A stretch of DNA of 64,000 nucleotides, taken from DYJE01 sp964637565. Lineage in GTDB: Bacteria; Desulfobacterota; Desulfobacteria; Desulfobacterales; Desulfolunaceae. Shown piece by piece: positions 8,669-17,719 of this stretch. The translations under genes were made by a program, and so were the position numbers. The DNA lies in contig CAZWTY010000007.1 of the NCBI GenBank assembly GCA_964637565.1, forward strand, positions 1-64,000, written 5' to 3'. How positions within the stretch are numbered: position 1 is the first letter of the stretch; each line of letters starts with the position of its first letter. The notes beneath the pieces are model-generated. The model was not told the origin of the DNA. It did not search any database and saw only the letters and a list, made by a program, of their open reading frames with translations.

Positions 8669-11600
8669 ATGACGTTCAGGTTGAAAATAACGGCAATAAT
8701 GGTTTTTTCGGTTCTCGCCCTGGCTTTGCCCTTGCAAGTGGTCGCGAACGAGGACGTTTTCGCTCCAGTCCGTGAAGACAAAGGGGAGGAACATCATGTT
8801 TCTGCAACGGCCGTGGACAGGAAAGCCTTGGTCTTTCGCGTGGATGTCCTGGTCGAGGAGGGGGGGGATAAGCACGAAAAACTCGCCAGTCTGGCCCGGA
8901 ACCTGATCGTTCTCAAGTCCGGTGCCCCTTATTCAAATGAAAAACTCCAGCAGAGCATCGAGTCTTTGAAACGGTCGCGGCTTTTCCGGGTTATCGACGT
9001 GCCCGATCCTGTGGAGACTAAAGAAGGGCTTGTGGTGACCTTCGACCTCACGGCTTATTACAGGATCAGGGACATCCGGATTTCAGGGGCGTTCCCCCTT
9101 CTGGAACGGAAGCTGATCACCACCATGAGTATCTACGTGGGAGACGCTTTTGTGCCCTCGGTTCTCAAAAACCAGGAAAAGCGCATCCGGGAACTTTATA
9201 TGAAAGAGGGCTACCCCGAGCCGGAAGTCCAGGTGACGGCGGACCTGGGTGATGTGGAAAAAGGGGTGGTGGTCAACGTAAGGATCGACAAGGGGCGGTT
9301 TTATTCCATCAGAACCTGTGAGATCAAAGGGGATAAGGCGTTTTTCGGCATTCGCCTCAAACTGAGAACCCATGTTTACAAATCGTCCTTTCTCTTTGGG
9401 GAGGGCCGCAGGCTGATCCGTGAAAAACTCGACGAGGACATCGCCAACCTGACCAGGTTTTACAGAACCAGGGGTTACCCTGAAGTTAAAATCACGGTGG
9501 AAACGGATATCGACGAGAAGAAAAAATGGGCCGATGTCCGTTTCGTCATCGATGAAGGCCCGTACTATGAGATCCGTTTTAAGGGGAACGAGGCGTTCTG
9601 GAGCTCCACCCTGAAAAAGTCCCTGGATTTTTCAAGCCGTGGCAACGTGGGTGACGTGACCCTGAAACGGGGTTTACGATCTATTCGTGAAAAGTACCAC
9701 CAGGCGGGTTACCCGGACGTGTGGGTGACCATGAAATCGGAAACAGTCACGAAAAAACGGGGCAGGAAAGTCAGGATCGTGGTCATAGAGGTGGAGGAAG
9801 GATTCCGGTCTATGGTTGCGGGACTTGAATTTTCAGGTAACAGGACCTTCGACCGGGAGACCCTGATGAAAGACGTTCTTTCAAGGCCCTCGGGCCTGAT
9901 GAGCAGCGGAGCCTTCCTGCAGCAGACCCTTTCAGAAGACGTCCAGGCCGTGGCCGCTTTTTACCGGAAAAACGGTTTCTCCAATGTGAAAGTCACCGAC
10001 CAGGTGGAATGGACCACGGAAAAGGAAAACAGGATCCGTCTGGCCCGGATCGTGATTCATGTGGACGAAGGGGCGAAGTTCACCCTGGGTTCGGTCAGGT
10101 TCAGCGGGCTTCAGGGATTGAATCACAAAGACGCCCTGGCCCTTCTTTCGCAAAAGAAAGGCGGGCTGTATTCTTCGGAAGGTGTGGCCGAGGATGAAAA
10201 GAAATTGTCGGCCGCTATTTCGGAAAAAGGGTATCCCCATGTGACGGTGAAAGGAAAGGTCCATGTCTCGGACCAACCGGATCAGGCCGACCTTGTTTAC
10301 GAGGTGAACGAAGGGCCCTACGTGGAAGTGGGGAAAATCGTGTATTACGGGAATTTCATCACAGATGAAAAGATTTTCGACCGGGAAACGGAACTGAAGG
10401 AAGGGGATTACTTTTCCCTGACCAAGTACCTGGAAGCCCAGCGGAACATGCGGGACATCAACGCCCTCAATTCCGTGGAGTTCAAGGAGTTCGGGCTGAA
10501 GGAAAAAGAGGGGAGGGTGGATATCCTGGCCTCGGTGGAAGAGAAAAAACCCTACTATTTCCAGGCGGCCCTGGGTTACGACACCACCCAGAACCGTTAT
10601 GTGAACGCCAAGCTGGGTGACAGGAACCTGTTTGGTCTGAACAAGGAAGCCTGGGTGTCCCAGGAGGTCAGCGATATAGGTTACCGGTCGGAGGCCGGTG
10701 TGACCGAACCCCGTTTTCTTGGGACACGCATATCCTCGACCTTGAATGTGTATGCCGAAAAAATCGAAGAGCTGAACACCGATTTCGGAACCATGACCTA
10801 CGGTTCGTCCATCAACCTCAGCCGTGAGTTTACGAACAACGTGACCCTGGCCCTGGCCTTCTCCTACCAGTTCAAGGATCAGTACCAGAAAGACCCTGGG
10901 GATGNNNNNNNNNNNNNNNNNNNNNNNNNNNNNNNNNNNNNNNNNNNNNNNNNNNNNNNNNNNNNNNNNNNNNNNNNNNNNNNNNNNNNNNNNNNNNNNN
11001 NNNNGCCCTGGCCTTCTCCTACCAGTTCAAGGATCAGTACCAGAAAGACCCTGGGGATGTGGGTCAACAGGAAGACGACGCCTTCGACGGCCGGCACATG
11101 TTCATCACCAGCCCCTCGATCAGCTACAATTCCACCGATTCGTTTATCCGGCCCAGGAAAGGGCTGTACACGATTTTTTCCGTGGATTTTTCCAACGCCC
11201 TGGGGGACGCACCCGACGATTTTCTCAAATACCAGGCCCAGGCCCGTTACTATTACTCGCCCCTGTCCTTTCTCACCCTGGCCCTGAGGGCCCGTTACGG
11301 CTATCTGGAACCCATTGCCGTAAACGCCGACATTCCCAACGACCAGTTGTTTTTCCTGGGCGGCGCCACGGATGTCAGAGGCTTTGACGAAAACCTGCTT
11401 CGATTCGACAGCGAAGGAGACCCCGTGGGAGGCCGGGAGTTCTACACAGGCAGCCTGGAAGCGCGGATCGATGTGGGCATGAATTTCGAGATCACCTGTT
11501 TCTACGACACGGGAAAAGTGGGAAAAACCAACTCCGACGAAGGAGACGAGGGTTTCCGGTCATCGTTGGGCACAGGCCTGCGTTACGTCACGCCCATCGG

Positions 11601-11691
11601 TCCTGTGGGCTTCCTTTACGGCTGGAAGACGTCGACCAAAGAAAACGAGGCCAGGGGCAACCTCCATTTCACCATCGGCTACAGTTTCTGA
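8669..11691 (+). CDS. BamA/TamA family (Omp85) outer-membrane protein, interrupted only by an assembly gap
   Basis: A signal peptide (from the ATG at 8669, preceded by GGAAAG; 8642 is an alternative start) is followed by about seven POTRA-like repeats, each ending in a 'V.EG....I..I.FSG'-type strand, and a C-terminal 16-strand-type barrel starting near PYYFQAALGYD and ending in Phe. An N gap (10905-11004) breaks the frame artificially. When the duplicated 55 bases around the gap are merged, the two halves join in frame to give a protein of about 955 residues. BamA has five POTRAs and TamA three, so seven is unusual. It is adjacent to tamB and probably works with it, as a BamA-like insertase (inference). 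Confidence 0.88.
10850..11059 (+). repeat. 55-bp exact direct duplication flanking the assembly gap
   Basis: Bases 10850-10904 and 11005-11059 are identical over 55 bases and lie directly on either side of 100 N. This is what two contigs with an unmerged end overlap look like after scaffolding. Removing 155 bases restores a single reading frame through the barrel gene. Confidence 0.9.
10905..11004. other. scaffold gap of 100 N
   Basis: Exactly 100 N, the usual placeholder length for a gap of unknown size. The flanking duplication suggests that the true gap is negative, that is, no sequence is missing. Confidence 0.97.
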
Positions 11692-11713
11692 TCCACGTCT
11701 TTTAAAACCCCAC

Positions 11714-13015
11714 TTATTTGATTTTAAGCCAGAGGATACGGGCCGGATTGGCCCCGGTGTTTTCCCATTGCGACGGGATTTCGCTTTTCAGGTAGACCAC
11801 GTCTCCGGAACGGGCGGAAACCGTCTCGCGCCCTGTGGTCATGGTGAGGCGGCCGCTCAGCATGTACCCCAGTTCTTCGCCTTTGTGGACGAAAAAATGG
11901 GAGGGGAGCTTGGTTTTTGGCGGGATTTCGATGATGTAGGGTTCGGCCTTGGGCTCAAAATCCATGGGGGTGAGCAGGCTGCCGCTGATGCTCCGGGACG
12001 GCAGGTCCGGGAAGGCCACGGAGGTGGCTTTGTCCGCCGGGAACACAAGCCGTGTTTCGATGCCGCTGCTTCCCTGGAAAAAGTAGGTGATGTCCACGAA
12101 CAGGGCTTCGGCGATTTTGAGAAGGGCGCTCAAGGACGGGCTGATCAGGTTGCTTTCCACCTGGGAGATGTTGCTGGGGGTCACGCCCACCAGTTTCGCC
12201 AGTTCGGCCTGGGTGACGCCCTGCTTTTTCCGGAGTTCTTTCAGCCGCATGCCGATGTTGATCTGCTTTCCCGATCTCCGGTCATCGGCGAATTCGATGG
12301 TCATGCCCTTGACGTTGAACGCGTTGGGCTTGTGGGGTGCGACGGGGCTCCGTCCTTCAGCCTTGAGAATGGTCAGGGTGGGTTCTTCACCCTGAACGGA
12401 AAGGTCGATGGCCACCTGGGCGATCTGGTTGATATGGGCCTTGACCTGGTTGGAATGGGCGCCTTTTTCGATGATCCAGTAGGCGATGGTGTTCAGGTCG
12501 TACAGCCGGGGGCAGGAATGGGAATAGAATTTCCGGATGCTGTCTTCGGAACCCCAGAGGTCCTGCATGCCTGTCAGGCTTTCGATGACGAGACGCACAT
12601 CCCCTTCCATGGTTTTATGGATGCCGTAAATGGCTTCCATGACGTTTTCAGGCCGGGTGGGTTCGTTTACCTTGATGATCTGGTAAGGCCACTGGGCCCC
12701 GTTTTTTTCATAGAACTGCTCGAACACCTCGGAGCTGTCTCCCTTTCCCTGGGTGAAACAGTCGAGGATGGTGAGGTTGTTGTTTCTTGCAAGCGGGCCC
12801 AGCATTTCCAGGAGGTTTTTCGGGGAGCGGTCGAAACTCACATAGATGATGGATTTGTTCTGGGCCTGGGATGTCTGGATCAGGTTCATGCAGAAGGGCA
12901 GGGCGAGGCTTCCCGCGTCGTCGTACCAGATCACGTTGTCGCCGATGTAAAGTCCGCCCAGGATCCGGTCAAGGGTGCTGATTCCCGATGATACCCTGAT
13001 TTTTTCTAAAAACAT
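11714..13015 (-). CDS. KaiC-like (degenerate ATPase) / XRE helix-turn-helix / cupin regulator
   Basis: A 433-residue fusion of three domains. Residues 1-235 resemble a KaiC/RadA-type RecA fold (ISTLDRILGG, then IIYVSFDRSP), but the P-loop is gone: where GxxxxGKT should stand it reads WYDDAGSLALPF, and the Walker B aspartate position is Glu (LVIESLTG). Residues 255-312 are an XRE helix-turn-helix (LKELRKKQGVTQAELAKLV). Residues 350-433 are a cupin barrel (HFFVHKGEELGYMLSGRL). It is likely a DNA-binding regulator that senses a small ligand through the cupin, with the dead RecA domain for partner or nucleotide binding (inference). It converges on the barrel gene and stands alone. Confidence 0.8.
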   Translation of the reverse strand: MFLEKIRVSSGISTLDRILGGLYIGDNVIWYDDAGSLALPFCMNLIQTSQAQNKSIIYVSFDRSPKNLLEMLGPLARNNNLTILDCFTQGKGDSSEVFEQFYEKNGAQWPYQIIKVNEPTRPENVMEAIYGIHKTMEGDVRLVIESLTGMQDLWGSEDSIRKFYSHSCPRLYDLNTIAYWIIEKGAHSNQVKAHINQIAQVAIDLSVQGEEPTLTILKAEGRSPVAPHKPNAFNVKGMTIEFADDRRSGKQINIGMRLKELRKKQGVTQAELAKLVGVTPSNISQVESNLISPSLSALLKIAEALFVDITYFFQGSSGIETRLVFPADKATSVAFPDLPSRSISGSLLTPMDFEPKAEPYIIEIPPKTKLPSHFFVHKGEELGYMLSGRLTMTTGRETVSARSGDVVYLKSEIPSQWENTGANPARILWLKIK

Positions 13016-13284
13016 GGATGTTGCCTTTCGTTTGATGAATCAGAGGGAATGCCGTGCCTGATGATGACCGGAACTGGTTTTCCGGCCCGTGATACGGAAC
13101 GGACAACACGTCAGTTGGGATTCCATGGTTTCACCTGATTGTTTTTTTGACCAAAATTTGTGGCCGATTATAGACCCGGTTATGGCCTATGGCAAGTTGA
13201 AATGGCTTATCCCTGATAAAATCAATCAGATGCGGCTTTCCCATCAACGGTCTGTTTTCAGGGAGTTTGGAGAAGGGTTGGCGG

Positions 13285-13950
13285 TCAGTCGTGTGAACCC
13301 CAGATTTTATCCTTGGAATGATAACGACTCTGTATCCATCCCGGCTTATCGAAATAAACGGTGTATCCTTCGTCATGTCTGACGTACCTGTAAGTCCTGT
13401 GGACAAAGATTCCCATCTCGGTTTTCATATCCGAATCCGATAAGTTCAGATCCGTTTGGATGTCCTTCGGGTATTCACCATGTTCGGATTTGTACGTTTC
13501 GATTTTGTTAATGATATAAGCCGCCTTTTTTATGGTTCTTTCATGCATTCGCGGAATGACGATTCCAGCTACGGCCGCTGTGGTCATCAATGAAAGAAAA
13601 AGGACCATGGCGGTAACGGCATGGGATCTGCTGCGTTTTATCAGGGAGATCAGAAGAAGTATCAAAAATGCACACACGGCACCAAGGATCGCGATGCCAA
13701 GCATGACAGCGAACAGGAGGTCCGGTGAAAGATCAATGCAGGCATACGAAAGCAGAACCGAAATGAACATGTATGTGAAAGCGGTTTTTTTAATCATCTG
13801 GGTGGCCATGGCATGCCCGAACAGTAGGTCCTCGGGAAGGGTTGATGAATCTTCAAAGTCCGTGAACGCTGACTTTATAGTGGTTTCCAATACAGACCGG
13901 TCGATTGGGGCGATAGTGAATATCGAGAGCAGTTTCGTGATGGCGATCAA
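13285..13950 (-). CDS. membrane protein with pseudopilin-like C-terminal domain
   Basis: 221 residues. Two or three hydrophobic helices (about 52-70, 75-105 and 113-133) precede a soluble tail that starts like a type II pseudopilin globular domain (KKAAYIINKIETYKSEHGEYP) and ends with the short strands typical of that fold (RYVRHDEGYTVYFD). There is no prepilin peptidase site near the N-terminus, so it is not a secreted pilin. The start is a TTG that overlaps the stop of the upstream flavin oxidoreductase (TTGA), suggesting translational coupling. Function is unknown. Confidence 0.6.
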   Translation of the reverse strand: MIAITKLLSIFTIAPIDRSVLETTIKSAFTDFEDSSTLPEDLLFGHAMATQMIKKTAFTYMFISVLLSYACIDLSPDLLFAVMLGIAILGAVCAFLILLLISLIKRSRSHAVTAMVLFLSLMTTAAVAGIVIPRMHERTIKKAAYIINKIETYKSEHGEYPKDIQTDLNLSDSDMKTEMGIFVHRTYRYVRHDEGYTVYFDKPGWIQSRYHSKDKIWGSHD

Positions 13951-15086
13951 CTGAAGCGACCGGTCATATGTTGTCCGGAATTTTTATCCTTTTCCAGTTC
14001 CCGTGTGACGCAATACACCCCGCGGCCTTCAAATCCGGGATTGAAGCATAAATTATCGGATTTACATTCCGCTTTACGAAGGTCCCCGTTTTTCCAGCGA
14101 TTGATCAAATCCGGCTCACGAATAAACGGCCTGCTCATGGAGATGTAATCCGCAATTCCTTCGGAGACTATTCGGTCGGCGACAGGGAATGACCGAAAAC
14201 CGCCCACGAGGATCAAGGGTGTTTTCATATGTTTTTTGAAGTGTTTTGCGTATTCTTCGAAATAGGCTTCCTTATCTTCTGCCGTGATACCGGGTCTGCT
14301 TGGCGACAGCTTGCCTGTCCTGATGATGCCGCCACTGACTTCAATGGCATCGAAGCCTGCACCGGCAAAGAGCTCCGCGGCCTTTAAAGAATCTTCTTTT
14401 GTCAGTCCGTTTTCGATAAAGTCCGCACCATTCATTTTGATGAGGATGGGATAATCTGGCCCGACAACGTCTCGTATGGCCTGATAAATCTGGAGATGGA
14501 TTCTGGCTCTGTTTTCAATCGATCCGCCGTATTCATCCTTCCGCCTATTGTAGGCCGGAGAGAGAAACTGGCTCAGCAAATAGCCATGGCCGGAATGAAG
14601 TTCAATTCCATCAAAACCGGCGGCCTTAGCCCTTTTTGCCGCTTGGGCGTAGGATGAAATAAGGTGCTGAACATCTTCTGATCTTATGGTTCGAACATTG
14701 GCTTCCGGAAAACCCTCAGGCTCTGACACGGTTAATGCCGCCCTGCCAGTCAACGCCACCTCCGCATACAGGCCGGCATGGGCAAGCTGCATGGCAATTT
14801 TGCCGTTGTTTTCATGAACGGCTGAAGCCATCGCCTCCAATCCTGGAATGAGGCTGTCGTCATAAACCCCAAGTTGCCTGGGGGTCCCCTGTCCCTCCAG
14901 CGAAACATAAGAATGGCTTGTTACAATCAAACCGACACCGCCCGTGGCCAGCGATGTCATCGTGTTGATCAACTCACGGGTGACTTCACCTTTTTCAGTT
15001 GCAAGTCCTTCCAACGTGGCTGCCCGCACAAATCTGTTTTTCAAGGGCATGTTGTTGATGGAGCTTTCTTCGAACAATCTGTTCAT
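13947..15086 (-). CDS. Old Yellow Enzyme-family NADH:flavin oxidoreductase
   Basis: A TIM-barrel FMN oxidoreductase of about 379 residues. The OYE features are present: an N-terminal LKNRFVRAAT segment, a QLAHAG strand, the catalytic/substrate-binding ELHSGHGYLLSQFLSP block, and a phosphate-binding GG strand near the end. A Cys-rich stretch near the C-terminus (CKSDNLCFNPGF..GVYC) resembles the iron-sulfur linker of the larger 2,4-dienoyl-CoA reductase class, but the flavodoxin-like second half of that class is absent. The ATG at 15086 fits the family start better than an in-frame upstream codon at 15155. The substrate is unknown, probably an activated alkene. Confidence 0.85.
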   Translation of the reverse strand: MNRLFEESSINNMPLKNRFVRAATLEGLATEKGEVTRELINTMTSLATGGVGLIVTSHSYVSLEGQGTPRQLGVYDDSLIPGLEAMASAVHENNGKIAMQLAHAGLYAEVALTGRAALTVSEPEGFPEANVRTIRSEDVQHLISSYAQAAKRAKAAGFDGIELHSGHGYLLSQFLSPAYNRRKDEYGGSIENRARIHLQIYQAIRDVVGPDYPILIKMNGADFIENGLTKEDSLKAAELFAGAGFDAIEVSGGIIRTGKLSPSRPGITAEDKEAYFEEYAKHFKKHMKTPLILVGGFRSFPVADRIVSEGIADYISMSRPFIREPDLINRWKNGDLRKAECKSDNLCFNPGFEGRGVYCVTRELEKDKNSGQHMTGRFS

Positions 15087-15172
15087 GCGTATCTCCAATT
15101 CTTTGCTGAATATAACGCTGCACGGAAGAAGCGCTTGGAGCGCACTGGAAAGCATTGCCTGCCCCAGGCTCG

Positions 15173-15652
15173 TTAGATATTGATAATGTTACGAATACTT
15201 CTAATCCTTGGATCTTCTAATACTGAGCCTCGAAGGTGGAGAATATGGGCATTCACATGTTCTTTGTATATTGAATACTCTGCAACCACACTATGAGGTA
15301 CAACGACTGCATCAATTATTGAATAGTTCTGATCAAAAATAACACCGACAAGATAATCAAAGTCCTTTTCCTTGAGCTTTCTAATTGCACTGAGCTGTCT
15401 GGATTTGTTTTCTGGTGTTATTCGTCTTCCTTTTATTTGATACTTTAAACCGTTTTCATCAACTCCGTCATATCCAGATGCTGAATTATTAGCCAACTTC
15501 AAGTTCAATGCTTTTGCAACTAACCATTCCGTGTAGTCACCGACAGGATTATTTTTTGTTCTAACTACCTTCCGTGACTTTAATTCATCAATGATTGATG
15601 CATGAAGACGCAGCAGATCTTTTTCGTTCAAATTTGAAAAATCTTGGTCCAT
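15173..15652 (-). CDS. DUF6998-like protein with possible PD-(D/E)xK nuclease fold
   Basis: 159 residues. The middle reads GDYTEWLVAKAL, then GYDGVDENG, then YQIKGRR, which resembles the E...D...(E/Q)xK core of restriction-endonuclease-like folds (inference). The rest (VGVIFDQNYSIIDAVVVPH) fits DUF6998 proteins, which are often near restriction-modification or mobile genes. The region is visibly more AT-rich than its neighbours and separates two unrelated genes, suggesting transfer. An upstream in-frame codon at 15760 would add 36 residues without homology-like character. I prefer the ATG at 15652, although its ribosome binding site is weak. Confidence 0.55.
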   Translation of the reverse strand: MDQDFSNLNEKDLLRLHASIIDELKSRKVVRTKNNPVGDYTEWLVAKALNLKLANNSASGYDGVDENGLKYQIKGRRITPENKSRQLSAIRKLKEKDFDYLVGVIFDQNYSIIDAVVVPHSVVAEYSIYKEHVNAHILHLRGSVLEDPRIRSIRNIINI

Positions 15653-15734
15653 GTTTGTTCTTTTACTGCCAATATCCTTACTATCAGGTCTTTGTTTAGG
15701 AACCCTATCATACTCGCAACTGACGGAAATGCCA

Positions 15735-15758
15735 GGCGCGGGGTGGGCATCCCGCGCC
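15735..15758 (-). terminator. hairpin after the rhodanese-ferritin gene
   Basis: GGCGCGGG (15735-15742) pairs perfectly with CCCGCGCC (15751-15758) across an 8-base loop, 14 bases after the stop of the last gene of the six-gene operon. There is no long T-run, so termination efficiency is uncertain. Confidence 0.5.
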
Positions 15759-15771
15759 ATGGGCGGTTCGG

Positions 15772-16596
15772 CTACTCCAGATACTCGAAGGCCTCGGACA
15801 GTTTCTTCATATGGCTTTTCTCGCCGTTGGCGATGCCGTAGAGGATCTTCTTGATGTCCGGATCGTCCACCATGTCGGCGCCGTTCCGGTAAAGATCGAA
15901 GGCCGAGTATTCGATGTCCAGCGCCATTTCCAGAATGGCCACGGGCTGGGCGGTTTTGATGTTGTCAAGCCTTGCCAGGGCTTCCTTGAGTTCCACACCG
16001 CCTTCGAGAATGTCGCCTTTCATGCTGAGAAACAGGGTGTCGAACTCCGGCAGGTCCTCTTTTCTCTGGACAAGAATGCGGTACAGGGCTTCGGCGTGAT
16101 CGGATTCGGCCAGGGACAGGTATTCGATGGCGTCGCTGAACGGCTCGTTGGGAAATTTTTCAAGGATGGATTTGTAGAAGTTCCAGGCCCCTTTTTCCAG
16201 GTCCATGGCGGCCAGCAGCATTTCCTCAAAGTCGTTTTTCGGTCCCAGAACCTGGACCCTGGGGAAGTCCTGAACGACATTCCCCTCCCATGAAAGAATC
16301 CCGCCGCTGTGGTTGATGATGCGGCCCGGTTTCTTCAGGAGATCGGTGGCCAGGGCCGCGGCGGCTTTGGAACGGGCCCCGGTCTGGCAGGTGAAGATCA
16401 GGTCTGTGTTTTCGGGCAGGTCGGGCGCTTTTCGTCCAAGAACGGTGAAAGGAATCAGACGCGCCCCTGGAATGTGGCTTTCGTAGTATTCGTCAGGCTG
16501 GCGCACATCAATGATGGCGTATTCCTTTTCGTTGTGGGTATCGATGTATTCTTTCAGTTCTGCGGATGTGATGGATTCGATGGTTTTCCGGTTCAT
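15772..16596 (-). CDS. rhodanese-ferritin-like fusion protein
   Basis: 274 residues. An N-terminal rhodanese domain (about 1-115) has the active-site loop CQTGARS with Cys70 and the DVRQPDEY entry motif. A ferritin-like domain (about 125-274) has two Glu-helix / ExxH pairs (MDLEKGAWNFY, ESDH, DIEYSAFDLY, EKSH). Rhodaneses carry persulfide sulfur and ferritin-like diiron sites handle peroxide or oxygen, so the fusion hints at coupled sulfane-sulfur and oxidant chemistry (inference). It is the last gene of a tight six-gene operon that begins with ndh. Confidence 0.85.
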   Translation of the reverse strand: MNRKTIESITSAELKEYIDTHNEKEYAIIDVRQPDEYYESHIPGARLIPFTVLGRKAPDLPENTDLIFTCQTGARSKAAAALATDLLKKPGRIINHSGGILSWEGNVVQDFPRVQVLGPKNDFEEMLLAAMDLEKGAWNFYKSILEKFPNEPFSDAIEYLSLAESDHAEALYRILVQRKEDLPEFDTLFLSMKGDILEGGVELKEALARLDNIKTAQPVAILEMALDIEYSAFDLYRNGADMVDDPDIKKILYGIANGEKSHMKKLSEAFEYLE

Positions 16597-16608
16597 GGTT
16601 CTATCCTT

Positions 16609-17715
16609 TCATTGGGCCGTGGAGGCCGTGTTTTTTGTCCGGGTGAAAAACAGGACGACCAGCAGCAGGAAATAGCCGATGATCGCCAGGATGGAAAACG
16701 TGCCGTAATAATAACCCATGGGAGCGAGAAATGCCACCACGATCCAGTGGGCCACAATCAGATGACGGGAATGGAGACGGATGGGGAAATCGTCGAACCG
16801 CATGATCACGGCAAGCCCGCTTAAGTTCCAGCCGTAGAGGGATGCGAAGGAATGGATCTTGAGCAAAAGCTTCGACCCCATGTCGAAATGCGCGGGAAAG
16901 AATTCCAGGATGATGTACGCAATGCCGGTGATGGCCGTGTAAAGCAGGAAGAACATGCCGGAGGTGAGGAAGTTCTTCTGCTGGATGTGGTCCACGTTCT
17001 GTTTGAACAGCAGAAGGATGGTGATGACCGCCGCGAACAGCATGGATGTGACCACCACCTGGGGCATGAGTTTTTCCATGAGGATGAACAGGAAGAAGAT
17101 GATCACCCCAAGGTTGACGGTCCAGAAACACAGGTTTCTCAGGAACGTTTCCAGCTTTGTTCTTTCCGGCTTCATGATGGCGAACATCACCGACATGGTG
17201 ATCAGGGACAGGGGAAAGGAAAACCCGAGAAAGAAGGTGTCCAGCTTCAGTTTGGCAATGGTGATCAGTTTCAGGTATTCGTTGTTGATGATCACGGCCG
17301 AAGAGATCAAAAGGCCCAGGGACAGGCAGAGCAGGGAGGCCTGGTTGAATTTTTCCGAGACCGGGGCGCGGTTCTGGAAGAAATTCCATGGGAAAAACGA
17401 AAACCGTTTGATCCGAACCGATTCCACAATGGCGAAAAGCACGATGGAGCAGGCCACGGTGGCCGGATAGAATTCCAGAAAAGCCAGCACGGCGTAGAGC
17501 AGGGAAATCCCCAGGAAAGCTCCGGATTTATACGTGAGACGGCGGAGGTTTTCCGTGTAGTAGAGAACCAGGGTTCCGCCCGAGCAGAGGTTGAACAGAA
17601 AGATGTGCAGCCGGTCGAAATTCAGGTTGGCGGAGCCGAAGAACTGGTGAAGGAAGCCAAAGCCCAGGGCTGTTGTCATCAGGATCAGGAAGATCGTTTT
17701 CAGGTGTCGACTCAT
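16609..17715 (-). CDS. polytopic membrane protein of unknown family
   Basis: 368 residues with about ten or eleven hydrophobic helices from residue 7 to the end and only short loops. I do not recognise a family. No conserved haem-ligand pairs or transporter motifs stand out. A His-rich loop (HSRHLIVAHW) sits near residue 320. It lies 4 bases after the SRPBCC-epimerase gene and 12 bases before the rhodanese-ferritin gene, so it is certainly in the same transcript. Its place among redox genes suggests a membrane redox or transport role (weak inference). Confidence 0.7.
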   Translation of the reverse strand: MSRHLKTIFLILMTTALGFGFLHQFFGSANLNFDRLHIFLFNLCSGGTLVLYYTENLRRLTYKSGAFLGISLLYAVLAFLEFYPATVACSIVLFAIVESVRIKRFSFFPWNFFQNRAPVSEKFNQASLLCLSLGLLISSAVIINNEYLKLITIAKLKLDTFFLGFSFPLSLITMSVMFAIMKPERTKLETFLRNLCFWTVNLGVIIFFLFILMEKLMPQVVVTSMLFAAVITILLLFKQNVDHIQQKNFLTSGMFFLLYTAITGIAYIILEFFPAHFDMGSKLLLKIHSFASLYGWNLSGLAVIMRFDDFPIRLHSRHLIVAHWIVVAFLAPMGYYYGTFSILAIIGYFLLLVVLFFTRTKNTASTAQ

Positions 17716-17719
17716 GCGT

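Noticed and set aside
7519..8781. Long minus-strand open frame (about 420 codons) opposite tamB
   Set aside because: It is the antisense shadow of a well-supported gene, with Gly/His/Val-rich composition and no ribosome binding site or family features.
11768..12991. Plus-strand frame of about 407 codons opposite the KaiC-HTH-cupin gene
   Set aside because: Antisense shadow. The minus-strand reading shows three recognisable domains; this one shows none.
11714..13015. Active circadian-clock-type KaiC ATPase
   Set aside because: The P-loop lysine/threonine and the Walker B aspartate are missing.
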